Of a DNA stretch of 64,000 nucleotides, positions 54,902-63,259 are shown in pieces. The position numbers were made by a program, and so were the translations under genes. Source of the stretch: Acidaminococcus intestini DSM 21505 (GTDB taxonomy: Bacteria; Bacillota; Negativicutes; Acidaminococcales; Acidaminococcaceae); assembly GCF_000425045.1 (NCBI RefSeq), contig NZ_AULA01000001.1, positions 62,001-126,000 of the forward strand, read 5' to 3'. The stretch's first letter is position 1; each line of letters starts with the position of its first letter. The notes under the pieces were generated by a model. The model saw only the letters and a program-made list of their open reading frames with translations, had not been told where the DNA came from and did not search any database.

Positions 54902-56509
54902 ATGACGCTCTCCCTTCTCCTTACGGGATCGGTAATTCTCTTATCCCTCCTCATCAGCAAGGCCCTGCGCCATACGCCGCTGCCATCCCTGCTTCTATTC
55001 ATTGCCTTGGGCATGCTCTTTGGCGAAAACGGGCTCTTCCACATTCCCTTCGATGATTACCAAGCCGTTGACATCATCTGCAGCAGTGCCCTTGTCATCA
55101 TCATGTTCTATGGAGGCTTTGGGACAAGCCTCAAAGCGGCACGCCCCGTTCTCAGGGCGTCGGTCCTTTTATCGACGGTCGGCGTTGTCCTTTCTGCCTT
55201 GGGGCTTGCCGCACTCGCCCATTTCATCCTAGACCTGGGGGTTGCGGAAAGTTTCCTTATTGGGGCCGTCATTTCCTCTACAGACGCCGCATCGGTCTTT
55301 TCCATCCTTCGCGGCAGCCGTCTTTCCCTCAAATACCACACAGACTCCCTTTTGGAAATTGAGTCAGGATCGAACGATCCCATGGCCTTCATGCTGACCG
55401 CGGCTGCCATTGCTCTCATGACGGGGTCGGATCTTTCCCTGCCCCTTCTCATGGGAAAACAGATGATTATCGGCGCCGCCGCAGGCCTTTGCTTCGGCTT
55501 TGGCGTAGCTCGCCTTCTTTCGCGCAATGCCTTGGATGGCAGCGAGGCCCGAACCCTATTTCTCCTTTCCGTCATGCTTTTATCCTACGCCGTTCCTACC
55601 ATACTTGGCGGCAATGGCTATCTGGGGACCTATCTTTGCGGGATTCATCTAGGAAACGCGCCCATGCCACAAAAGCGGAATCTGGTGCACTTTTTTGATG
55701 TCTTGACCCAAGTTGCCCAGGTCATGATTTTCTTTTTGCTGGGCCTTGTCGTAACGCCCGTGACGCTTCCCAGCGTCTTTGTGCCCGCCCTAGTGCTGAC
55801 TGTATGTCTCACCTTCATTGTGCGGCCCGCTGTTGTGACGCTTCTCCTGCGGCCCTTTGGAGCTCCACTTTCCCAAATACTTCTTACGAGCTGGGCAGGC
55901 CTGCGCGGCGCCGCGTCCATTGTATTTGCCATATCAGCCATTTTGGCCGGTGCGGAAACGACACTGAACCTCTTTAACCTCATTTTCTGCATGGTTCTCC
56001 TTTCCATCACCTTTCAAGGAACGCTGCTTCCCTGGGCGGCGAAAAAGTTTGCCATGATTGATCCAGCGGCGGACGTAGAAAAGACCTTTACCGATTACGA
56101 AGAAGACACGGATATCACCTTTGGTCACGTCCATGTCGACGAGCGCAGCGGTTGGAACGGGCGCACCTTGGCAGAGCTCAATGTCCCCGGTGACCTCATC
56201 GTCGCCATGATTGTCCGTGACGGAAAGGGCATCATCCCCACGGGGGCAGTCAGACTCGCTGCCGGCGACACGCTGATTTTGGGAACCCACGGCTTTACAA
56301 GCCGCGAATGGGCCCTTGAAGAAGAACGGGTTCCCGCCGGATCGCGCCTCATTGGCATACCCCTGGAGTCGCTTCCCCTTTCAAGCCGCCAGCGCATCCT
56401 GCTGATTCGGCGGGGTCTCAAGACCCTCATTCCGACAGGATCAAGTGTCATCAAAGAAGGGGACCATCTGGTTCACCTAAAAGACGCGGAACACTTCAAA
56501 AAAGGATGA
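54902..56509 (+). CDS. Potassium/proton antiporter with C-terminal TrkA-C domain (NhaP2/CvrA type)
   Basis: About 535 residues. Twelve or so helices (1-395) of the CPA1 fold, with GMLFGENGLFHIPF, the ion-binding region GAVISSTDAASVFSILRG and LEIESGSNDPMAFML; a cytosolic tail follows with a TrkA-C-like domain (about 440-535, SRLIGIPLESLPLSSRQRIL and VIKEGDHLVHL). This organisation fits KefB/CvrA-type K+/H+ antiporters that limit cytosolic K+. The ATG at 54902 has AAAGGA upstream. Ligand for the regulatory domain unknown. Confidence 0.9.
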   Translation: MTLSLLLTGSVILLSLLISKALRHTPLPSLLLFIALGMLFGENGLFHIPFDDYQAVDIICSSALVIIMFYGGFGTSLKAARPVLRASVLLSTVGVVLSALGLAALAHFILDLGVAESFLIGAVISSTDAASVFSILRGSRLSLKYHTDSLLEIESGSNDPMAFMLTAAAIALMTGSDLSLPLLMGKQMIIGAAAGLCFGFGVARLLSRNALDGSEARTLFLLSVMLLSYAVPTILGGNGYLGTYLCGIHLGNAPMPQKRNLVHFFDVLTQVAQVMIFFLLGLVVTPVTLPSVFVPALVLTVCLTFIVRPAVVTLLLRPFGAPLSQILLTSWAGLRGAASIVFAISAILAGAETTLNLFNLIFCMVLLSITFQGTLLPWAAKKFAMIDPAADVEKTFTDYEEDTDITFGHVHVDERSGWNGRTLAELNVPGDLIVAMIVRDGKGIIPTGAVRLAAGDTLILGTHGFTSREWALEEERVPAGSRLIGIPLESLPLSSRQRILLIRRGLKTLIPTGSSVIKEGDHLVHLKDAEHFKKG

Positions 56510-56567
56510 AAGAAGGGGAAGTGCCGTGATATACTGGTAAAGAGTATCCAAAAAGGAGATGGTTCCC

Positions 56568-57044
56568 GTGATTCGATCCATGCGCCGCTTCAAACAGGCT
56601 CTCCCCCTTGATGCCTGTAAGGAAGTCCTCAAAAACGGCAGACGAGGCGTCCTTTCTGTCATCGGTGATGACGGCTATCCCTATGGCGTTCCCATCAACT
56701 ACGTCTATGATGAAAAAGAAAATGCCCTCTATTTCCATGGTGCCAAAGAAGGTCATAAGATTGACGCCATAAAAAAGAGCGGCAAAGTATGCTTTACTGT
56801 TTTTGACGAAGACTATAAAGAAGATGGCGACTGGGCGTACTACGTCAAGAGCGTCATCGTCTTTGGCCGCGCAAAGGTTGTCGAGGACGAAAAAGAAACC
56901 CTGCGCATGACTCGCCTCATTGGCCTCAAGTACTACCCTACCGTCAAAGAAGTGGACGCCATCTTGGAACGCACCCGCGGCCGCGTGCAGGGCGTGCGGG
57001 TTGACGTAGAAAAGATGACGGGAAAGCTGGTACATGAGAAGTAA
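56568..57044 (+). CDS. Pyridoxamine 5'-phosphate oxidase-like flavoprotein (NimA-related)
   Basis: About 158 residues, split-barrel FMN-binding protein: GRRGVLSVIGDDGYPYGVPI, then ALYFHGAKEGHKIDAIKKSG and VCFTVFDEDY are usual for the Nim/PNPOx-like group. Some members reduce 5-nitroimidazoles, but most have unknown roles, so I do not claim resistance. I chose GTG 56568: AAGGAG lies 9 bases upstream, whereas the ATG at 56559 abuts it. Confidence 0.87.
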   Translation: MIRSMRRFKQALPLDACKEVLKNGRRGVLSVIGDDGYPYGVPINYVYDEKENALYFHGAKEGHKIDAIKKSGKVCFTVFDEDYKEDGDWAYYVKSVIVFGRAKVVEDEKETLRMTRLIGLKYYPTVKEVDAILERTRGRVQGVRVDVEKMTGKLVHEK

Positions 57045-57045
57045 T

Positions 57046-57590
57046 TTTTAGCCAGCGCAAAATTTACGCTGGCTAAAAGAATGGAAAGGCTGTCTCGCGC
57101 CTTCGGTGCATGTCATCAAGCGAGAAAGACGAAAACGCTTTGATGCTAAACCGTGAGGGAAAAACTGTGAGACCGGGCGCCAAACCGGTCTCCTCATCCA
57201 CCACCTACTCCTACAAACAAGTTTGCTAGTTACACCCCTACTAAGAAAGTCTATTCGAAACTTCGTCGTACACGAACACGTATCCGCTGCTTTTAGCATC
57301 TGCCTGATACTACGTTAGGCGGATGTAAGAGATAAAAGAGCTCTGTGTTCCGCAGTCTTACATTGGAGCGTTCCCTGGATAAGTCCTCTGCACGATTTCT
57401 CGCTTCGCCGTTTTAGTACATTTTACGGCTTGCAAATCAATCGGCGATAGACTTACCGCCTTGGCAATATGGGACGGCTTTCGCCGTTTCCAAGTCAGAA
57501 TATTGTAAGGTAAAAAACCAAGAGCCCAAAACCGAACGTAGACAGAGGTTCGGTTTTGGGCTCTTGGTTTTTATTTGGATTTTGTAAGAG
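57046..57590 (+). repeat. Structured intergenic repeat, locus VII (H, beta, delta, gamma-like)
   Basis: Right after the NimA-like stop: H hairpin TTAGCCAGCG/CGCTGGCTAA (57048-57076), beta (GCTTTGATGCTAAACCGTGAGGG near 57140 and hairpin GAGACCGG/CCGGTCTC near 57160-57185), a stretch of unrecognised sequence, delta (57439-57462), and a perfect 20-base hairpin with T run (57516-57572) in the gamma position. No gene. Confidence 0.7.
57512..57572. terminator. Strong hairpin terminator in repeat locus VII
   Basis: CCAAGAGCCCAAAACCGAAC pairs perfectly with GTTCGGTTTTGGGCTCTTGG, loop GTAGACAGAG; A and T runs flank both sides, so it may work in both directions. Confidence 0.85.
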
Positions 57591-57797
57591 GCGGGTTCTT
57601 TGAAATGGAAAGATCACGACAGCATCTGGTAGACCTGCGTTCACATTTTTCCTCTGAGTTCAACTCGTAGAGTCGATCCGCCTTTGCCAAGGCGGGGAAC
57701 CGAAAGGGTAGATGAAGATGCGCAGCAACGTTTCCTTGCAAACGTGAGGACCGCCCGAATCCCAAGCCCGCTTTGCAGCGCCAGCGGGAGGACGATG

Positions 57798-57882
57798 GAA
57801 TACGTCTCCGGGCGAATCATTTGTCCCCTTCCCCCGTTAGGGGGGCGGTTTGGGTCCGCGCCTTCCGGTCTTTATGCTGACC
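57798..57882 (-). repeat. Inverted beta module
   Basis: On the minus strand this reads GCATAAAGACCGG, GCGGACCCAAACCG, CCCCCTAACGGGGG and ATTCGCCCGGA, matching the plus-strand beta copies near 50150 and 61795. It is the only clear copy in opposite orientation. Confidence 0.75.
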
Positions 57883-57976
57883 TTTTCATCACCGCACTCT
57901 ATTCATTTTTTTAAGACCGTTATATTTTACTCATAACTCACAGCCATCGAATGAGGTCAGCCCAAATTGGCTGATC

Positions 57977-58858
57977 TCATTCATCCATCATCTCCCTGCA
58001 CCATCCCCGATAAGTCTCGCCAAAAAGGCTGCCTTTTTCCCAAATGAAGGTGAAGTCATGGGTGACGGAAAAGTCCACAAGGTCGATGCGCATGAGCCGA
58101 CCTTCACGGATAGGGCCTTCAGCGGCCGATTCGTACAAAAAAGACACACCCATATCTTCTTCGAGAAGCTGCAATATGGCGTGCATGCCGCCAATTTCAA
58201 TGCGCCGCGAAAAGTCGCTGATTTGCCGCCCCATGAGGGCGAGTTGGTTTTCCAAAAGACGTCTGGTGCCGCTTCCCGGTTCGCGGAGGATGAGACGCTC
58301 TGTGAGAAGGTCCTCCAGCTTTTCCGGAACTTTTGGGAACTCATGCCGTGCGCTTGTAACGGGCACAAAGGCCACCGTATCGTAGCGCAGGGCTTCAAAT
58401 TCCTCGGAATCGAAATAACCTTCCACAAGGGCAAACTGGATATCCCCTTCTTCAAGGCCGCGGATGAGCTCTTCCGTATTGGCAATCTTCATGGTCATGG
58501 CCGCGTCAGGATGGCGGCGGATGAAACGGGAAAGGGGCGGCGCTACGACATATTCGCCGATGGTCTTGGTCACGCCAAAATGGATGGGCTGCGACGTCGC
58601 GCGAGCATGGTGCAGGCGTTGACGGAGCTCCCGATCATCATTTCGCATGGCTAGGCCTGCCTTATATAAGAGGGCCCCTTCAGGCGTCAACATAAGCTTC
58701 CTTTCCTTATAGTGGAAAAGAGGTATGTCATAGGCCGCTTCCAAATAGCGGATATGCTGCGACACAGCAGGCTGCGTAATATGAAGCTTTGCCGCGGCCT
58801 TAGTGAAGTTCATGGTCTCGCAGACCGTAAGAAAAGTTTCCATTCGGTGGTCTAACAT
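57977..58858 (-). CDS. LysR-family regulator divergent from yeiH-type gene
   Basis: 293 residues. N-terminal winged helix (MLDHRMETFLTVCETMNFTK, AAAKLHITQPAVSQHIRYLE) and a C-terminal type-2 binding domain. Close in organisation to YeiE/CysL-type regulators that stand divergent from yeiH. A palindromic TTATCGATTAATAATAA lies just ahead of its start (58879-58895) and could be its operator. Confidence 0.92.
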   Translation of the reverse strand: MLDHRMETFLTVCETMNFTKAAAKLHITQPAVSQHIRYLEAAYDIPLFHYKERKLMLTPEGALLYKAGLAMRNDDRELRQRLHHARATSQPIHFGVTKTIGEYVVAPPLSRFIRRHPDAAMTMKIANTEELIRGLEEGDIQFALVEGYFDSEEFEALRYDTVAFVPVTSARHEFPKVPEKLEDLLTERLILREPGSGTRRLLENQLALMGRQISDFSRRIEIGGMHAILQLLEEDMGVSFLYESAAEGPIREGRLMRIDLVDFSVTHDFTFIWEKGSLFGETYRGWCREMMDE

Positions 58859-58878
58859 GAGTCCTCCATAAAGTTTTC

Positions 58879-58895
58879 TTATCGATTAATAATAA
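58879..58895. promoter_or_regulatory. Candidate LysR operator between divergent genes
   Basis: TTAT-N9-ATAA dyad fitting the T-N11-A rule for LysR proteins, in the 130-base divergent region. Confidence 0.4.
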
Positions 58896-58988
58896 AAGAT
58901 AATTTTATTTTATCATAAAATCTGTGTAGAATGATACCGAATTCAATCGGAGCGGCGCTTATTGCCGCAATATGAGGAGGCAATCATC

Positions 58989-60011
58989 ATGAATCCATCG
59001 AAACTTCCAGGCATCGCACTCTGCCTTGTCATTGCCCTGCCGTCCTGGTTTTTGGGGAAAACCTTTCCCATCATTGGCGGGCCTATCATCTCCATCCTTC
59101 TCGGCATGGTCGCCGGCCAGTTCCTCAAGGACCGGACAAAGGTCAAAAGCGGGATTTCCTTTACATCCAAATACATCCTGCAGACGGCTGTGGTCTTTTT
59201 GGGTTTTGGCCTGAATCTCTCTGTCATCCTCGCAACAGGCTGGCAGAGCCTTCCTATCATCATCTGCACCATTGCAACGTCGCTTATCATCGCTTACGGA
59301 CTGCAAAAGGCCATGAACATTGACGTCAACAAGGCCACCCTTATCGGCGTCGGTTCATCCATCTGCGGCGGGTCCGCCATTGCAGCGACAGCGCCAGTCA
59401 TCGAGGCAACGGATGATGAAGTGGCCCAAGCCATTTCGACGATTTTCTTCTTTAACGTCCTTGCCGCGATTTTGTTTCCTCTCCTTGGAACGGCGCTCCA
59501 TATGGATACCTTGAGCGGCGAAGCTTTCGGCATCTTTGCCGGTACGGCGGTCAACGACACGTCGTCTGTAACGGCAACGGCCGCAACCTGGGACAGCATG
59601 TGGAACCTAGGAACCCAGACCCTTGATAAGGCCGTCACGGTGAAACTCACCCGGACCCTTGCCATCATCCCCATTACGCTCTTTTTGGCCTGGAACCGTT
59701 CCCGTTGTGGGGCGGGCGAAGGCCGCACCGTAAGCGCCAAAAGCGTATTTCCTATGTTCATCCTTTACTTTGTCCTTGCTTCTGTCGTCACGACCGTAAG
59801 CATTCATTTGGGCATTTCGGGAGCTGTCTTTGGACCTATGAAGACCCTTAGCAAGTTTCTCATCGTTCTTGCCATGGCTGCCATTGGGCTCAACACAAAC
59901 CTTGTGGACCTCGTCAAGAAAGGCGGTAAGCCGATTTTCCTCGGTGCCTGCTGCTGGATTGGCATCACCCTTGTCAGTCTCCTCCTGCAGCATGTTATGG
60001 GACTCCTGTGA
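58989..60011 (+). CDS. YeiH-family membrane protein (putative sulfate exporter family)
   Basis: 340 residues and about ten helices. [56 protein letters not shown] and [19 protein letters not shown] are strong family marks. GAGGAGG precedes the ATG at 58989. Transport role in this family is not firmly established. Divergent LysR regulation is a conserved arrangement. Confidence 0.92.
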   Translation: MNPSKLPGIALCLVIALPSWFLGKTFPIIGGPIISILLGMVAGQFLKDRTKVKSGISFTSKYILQTAVVFLGFGLNLSVILATGWQSLPIIICTIATSLIIAYGLQKAMNIDVNKATLIGVGSSICGGSAIAATAPVIEATDDEVAQAISTIFFFNVLAAILFPLLGTALHMDTLSGEAFGIFAGTAVNDTSSVTATAATWDSMWNLGTQTLDKAVTVKLTRTLAIIPITLFLAWNRSRCGAGEGRTVSAKSVFPMFILYFVLASVVTTVSIHLGISGAVFGPMKTLSKFLIVLAMAAIGLNTNLVDLVKKGGKPIFLGACCWIGITLVSLLLQHVMGLL

Positions 60012-60329
60012 ACTTGAGGGGCCCTATTTCTTTCTCTAGTCGGAATGATTGGGAAAAGGTTCTTAAGGAAGCCCGTTCCAACCTTTTTTCAAAGCATAGG
60101 CCAAGGGCACTCCATAGATAGTCCCCTCCCTTCACAAGGCATGCCATCCCGTTACGGTTTCTTGACACGGACCCTTTCCCATCGGGCAAAAAAACTGTCA
60201 AAACATGCACCCCACCGTTTACGGGGCCAAGGGCCCTGAAACGGTGGGGTTTTTTCGTGGAAGGTCCTTATGACGAAAACAGGGCGAACTCCTTATACAA
60301 AGATCACTCGTGAAGAGGAAGGCCCTTTG
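60012..60329. other. Gap between convergent genes
   Basis: No gene and, unlike most convergent gaps here, no recognisable beta, H, alpha or gamma module; only the terminator at 60210-60255. Confidence 0.5.
60210..60255 (+). terminator. Terminator after the yeiH-type gene
   Basis: CCCCACCGTTT pairs with AAACGGTGGGG and is followed by six T. About 200 bases after the stop. Confidence 0.85.
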
Positions 60330-60713
60330 TCAACCGGTCCACTTTATTTTTTTGCCACGCAGGCCAATACCAACAAGATTGAGCTCCTGTGCCTGATACC
60401 CCGCAACCGAAGCCCGGTTAGCTTCATCGTCAAAGGTCTCAAATAACTCTTCTGTATAAATGGATACGGCAAGGCCCTCTGAAAACAGACCTTTTTGAAG
60501 CAGTTCCTGCAGCTGCTCTTTTGACGCGCCATGAATCATGATGGGCTGCTGGGACATGGGCAAGTACTGATGACCCTCAGCATCGACGTAGGGCTTACCG
60601 ATGATTTCCTGCGTCCCGGCAATCCCGCTCATGAGAAAAGCGGTTACATTGAGTGCTTGCCAAGGTTTAAGGCCCTCCCACAAAACAATCTTGATTTTAG
60701 TGTCAAATTTCAT
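60330..60713 (-). CDS. DUF2000-family protein
   Basis: 127 residues. KIVLWEGLKPWQALNVTAFL, SGIAGTQEIIGKPYVDAEGH and LNLVGIGLRGKKIKW fit DUF2000, a small family related to peptidyl-tRNA hydrolase folds, with no assigned reaction. GAGGGGG precedes the start. Transcribed divergently from a LysR regulator across an AT-rich gap, so probably under its control. Confidence 0.85.
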   Translation of the reverse strand: MKFDTKIKIVLWEGLKPWQALNVTAFLMSGIAGTQEIIGKPYVDAEGHQYLPMSQQPIMIHGASKEQLQELLQKGLFSEGLAVSIYTEELFETFDDEANRASVAGYQAQELNLVGIGLRGKKIKWTG

Positions 60714-60831
60714 GCAGGTTTCCCCCTCTTGTCACGTGATGTTTCATAGGGTATTATAAAAAATCATGATAATTCAATCAAACTGAATTTATAAAATATA
60801 AAATTTAATATTTTTGAATTAAGAGGTTTTT

Positions 60832-61716
60832 ATGGATATCAAACAGCTACACACTTTTGAAACCATCATCCAGACAGGCAGCTTTCAAAAGGCAGCACAA
60901 GTCCTGTCCTACGCCCCATCCACGATTACCTTCCAAATGAAACAACTGGAAAAAGAGCTGGGCGTTTCCCTTTTTGAGCGCCGCGGCCACGAACAGCGCC
61001 TGACGTCTGCTGGGATTTCCCTAAAGCCCTACGTAGATCAGGTCCTCCATTCTGCCGACCAGCTCGTCGCCCATGCCGGGAGCCAGCGCCTGGAAGGACA
61101 GTTGACCGTGCTCCTTCCCGAATCCCTTCTAACCTACCACTTACAGCCCGTACTGGAACGCTTTCGAAAAAAAGCGCCCCAGGTTCGGCTCTCCCTCCAT
61201 GTCAAAAACTGCTTTGCCATTTATGACAGCATGAGGCATGGGGAAGCTGATCTTGCCCTTCATTACGATGTCGCCGCCTATCCCTCACCCTTTGAGACAA
61301 CGCCCCTTATCACTTATCCTCTGGTCCTTGTTGCTTCCCCGCTTCTTTCCCCGCAAGACAGTGATTTTATGACGAAGGGACAAACAAAAGAGCAATGTTT
61401 GCTGATCAATGACAAACAGGCCCTCTACTTAACCTATTTTCGGGAATACCTACGCGAAAAAGGCATTGCGCTCTCCCAAGAAATGGATGTATGGAGTCTG
61501 GAAGCCATCAAGCAATGTATTTTAAGCAACCTCGGGGTCGCCTTTCTCCCCGAATTTGTGGTTCATGAGGAACTGCAAAAAGGCCTTATGAAAAAAATTT
61601 CCCTTGAACTCGATCATCCCTCTATGACGGCCCTTTTGGTTCATCGTAAGACAGCAAATCCATTGGTCCATTGTTTTAAAGAACTTGTGACTGCCCACTT
61701 TAAGAAAACGGAATAG
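60832..61716 (+). CDS. LysR-family regulator divergent from DUF2000 gene
   Basis: 294 residues. HTH at MDIKQLHTFETIIQTGSFQK to AAQVLSYAPSTITFQMKQLE, then a substrate-binding domain (GQLTVLLPESLLTYHLQPVL). AAGAGG precedes the ATG. The intergenic region to the DUF2000 gene is AT-rich and about 120 bases long. Ligand unknown. Confidence 0.92.
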   Translation: MDIKQLHTFETIIQTGSFQKAAQVLSYAPSTITFQMKQLEKELGVSLFERRGHEQRLTSAGISLKPYVDQVLHSADQLVAHAGSQRLEGQLTVLLPESLLTYHLQPVLERFRKKAPQVRLSLHVKNCFAIYDSMRHGEADLALHYDVAAYPSPFETTPLITYPLVLVASPLLSPQDSDFMTKGQTKEQCLLINDKQALYLTYFREYLREKGIALSQEMDVWSLEAIKQCILSNLGVAFLPEFVVHEELQKGLMKKISLELDHPSMTALLVHRKTANPLVHCFKELVTAHFKKTE

Positions 61717-61748
61717 GCCCATATGGCGAGAAATCATACAGCATAAGA

Positions 61749-61907
61749 CCGGGTCTTTGATCTTTCAAGACCTTGGGAAGCGGCTGGAGGATGCGGACCC
61801 AAACCGACCCTGACGGGAGAACGGGTCTGAAAAGATTTGCCCGGAAACATGTTCTTCGGCTTTCTGCGGGTGCGCCCTTCTTATCATCGGAGCAATCTTT
61901 GCTCCGA
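61749..61907 (+). repeat. Structured intergenic repeat, locus VIII (beta and H)
   Basis: GGTCTTTGAT box, then CGGACCC (61794-61800), inner CCC-TGA-CGGG, CGGGTCTG (61822-61829), GATTTGCCCGGAAACATGTTCTTCGG, and an H hairpin TCGGAGCAA/TTGCTCCGA (61887-61907). It abuts the stop of the convergent reductase gene. Order and spacing match locus VI. Confidence 0.75.
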
Positions 61908-61908
61908 C

Positions 61909-62352
61909 TTATTTAAATAGCGCCCGCGCTTCCCCCTCCGTCGTCGCCATACCGCCCCAGGAAAGGCCATAGAGCTTAGCAAAGCGCTGCATGGTGAATT
62001 TGCCTGCGTCGAGCATCCATTGTTCCGGCGCCGCACCCTGGAAGAGGAAGTACAGGGTCTTGCCACGCAGGCTGCCGCTTGCAGCGGGGCCGTAGAAGCG
62101 ATCCAAGAGGGTGCGCACGCTGCCGCAGATGTTATGCCAATAAAGCGGCGAACCGATGACAATGGTATCGGCGGCTTTGATCTTTGCCATGACTTCATCA
62201 AATTGATCGCCGGCAAGGCGCTGGCCATAGACGTTGATGCGATAATCCGTCAGGTTCAGGGTTTCATAGTCACGGCTCCCCAGCAGGGCCGCTGCAAGGC
62301 GTGCCGTGTTGCCTTTTTTGTTAGGACTGCCGTTAATAAATAAAATGCTCAT
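61909..62352 (-). CDS. Flavodoxin-like NAD(P)H-dependent oxidoreductase
   Basis: 147 residues. MSILFINGSPNKKGNTARLA is the FMN phosphate-binding loop; IVIGSPLYWHNICGSVRTLL and LDRFYG are common to NADPH-dependent FMN reductases. The stop codon directly abuts an H repeat hairpin. It begins 5 bases after the SDR stop at 62358, so it is co-transcribed with that gene. Confidence 0.9.
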   Translation of the reverse strand: MSILFINGSPNKKGNTARLAAALLGSRDYETLNLTDYRINVYGQRLAGDQFDEVMAKIKAADTIVIGSPLYWHNICGSVRTLLDRFYGPAASGSLRGKTLYFLFQGAAPEQWMLDAGKFTMQRFAKLYGLSWGGMATTEGEARALFK

Positions 62353-62357
62353 GGTGA

Positions 62358-63188
62358 TTACTCCTTAAAGTCTGTTCTGTTGCTGGTTACTTCCCATGCC
62401 TTATATTCATCAAGGCGAGCTGTAAGCCGCGATTTGCCGTAAGCCTGGGCATCGCTTCCGAGGAGGAGGCGCAGGGGCATCTTCCCGCTGTGCACAAGGT
62501 CCACAAGGACGCGGCCCGCTTCATCAGGATCGCCCTGCTGCGTGCCATCAGTATGGTCGTTGCGGATGCGGCGCGTACCGGCCGTCTTTTCGTAGTCCCC
62601 CAGTTCCACGCTCGATTCCTTAAGGGACGTGCCGGCAAAATTCGTACGGAAGGCACCGGGTTCAATGATCATGACATGGATTCCCAAGTCCTTCGTTTCC
62701 CCGTAAAGGGCTTCCGAGATGGATTCCAAGGCGCTTTTTGTGGCGGCATAGTAGCCGGATCCCAAGGCTGCGCCCAAAGCGGCGATGGACGAAACGTTCG
62801 CAATGGTGCCGCGATGGTTCTTCCGCATGATGGGAAGGACGGCTTTTATGAGGGCAATGGGTCCGAAAAGATTCGTCTGGAAGAGCTGGTCCACTTCTTT
62901 TGGAACGCCTTCTTCCACGGCAGCGCGGTAGCCATAGCCGGCGTTATTGATGAGGACGTCGATGGTGCCAAAGCGCTCCAAGCCTTTTTCTACGGCATTT
63001 TTGATGTCTTCTTCCTTCGTAACGTCAAGGGACAGGGCAAGGGCTTGCTCTGGATAGGCATCCACCAAGTCTTTCAAGGTTTCGACGCGGCGCGCCGTCA
63101 CAATCACCTGGTCCCCACTTTTAAGGACGGCTTTCGCAAAGCCCCGTCCAAGGCCGGAGGAACAGCCTGTAATAAGCCAAGTCTGCAT
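62358..63188 (-). CDS. SDR-family NAD(P)-dependent oxidoreductase
   Basis: 276 residues. Cofactor motif TGCSSGLGRG (8-17), NNAG (about 86-89), catalytic Ser in ANVSSIAAL and YYAATK with Tyr and Lys. Belongs to the classical SDR group close to YbbO/retinol-dehydrogenase-like enzymes. AAAGGAGACGATACC precedes the ATG. Followed by the flavodoxin-like gene, preceded by a second SDR gene. Substrate unknown. Confidence 0.92.
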   Translation of the reverse strand: MQTWLITGCSSGLGRGFAKAVLKSGDQVIVTARRVETLKDLVDAYPEQALALSLDVTKEEDIKNAVEKGLERFGTIDVLINNAGYGYRAAVEEGVPKEVDQLFQTNLFGPIALIKAVLPIMRKNHRGTIANVSSIAALGAALGSGYYAATKSALESISEALYGETKDLGIHVMIIEPGAFRTNFAGTSLKESSVELGDYEKTAGTRRIRNDHTDGTQQGDPDEAGRVLVDLVHSGKMPLRLLLGSDAQAYGKSRLTARLDEYKAWEVTSNRTDFKE

Positions 63189-63212
63189 AGTGGTATCGTC
63201 TCCTTTTCATGC

Positions 63213-63247
63213 AAAAGGCAGCAGAGCAACTGCTCTCACTGCCTTTT
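63213..63247 (-). terminator. Hairpin between the two SDR genes
   Basis: AAAAGGCAG-GAGAGCAG pairs with CTCT-GCTGCCTTTT on the minus strand, followed by TTTTGCAT. Possibly a partial terminator. Confidence 0.65.
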
Positions 63248-63259
63248 CATTTCATTCAA

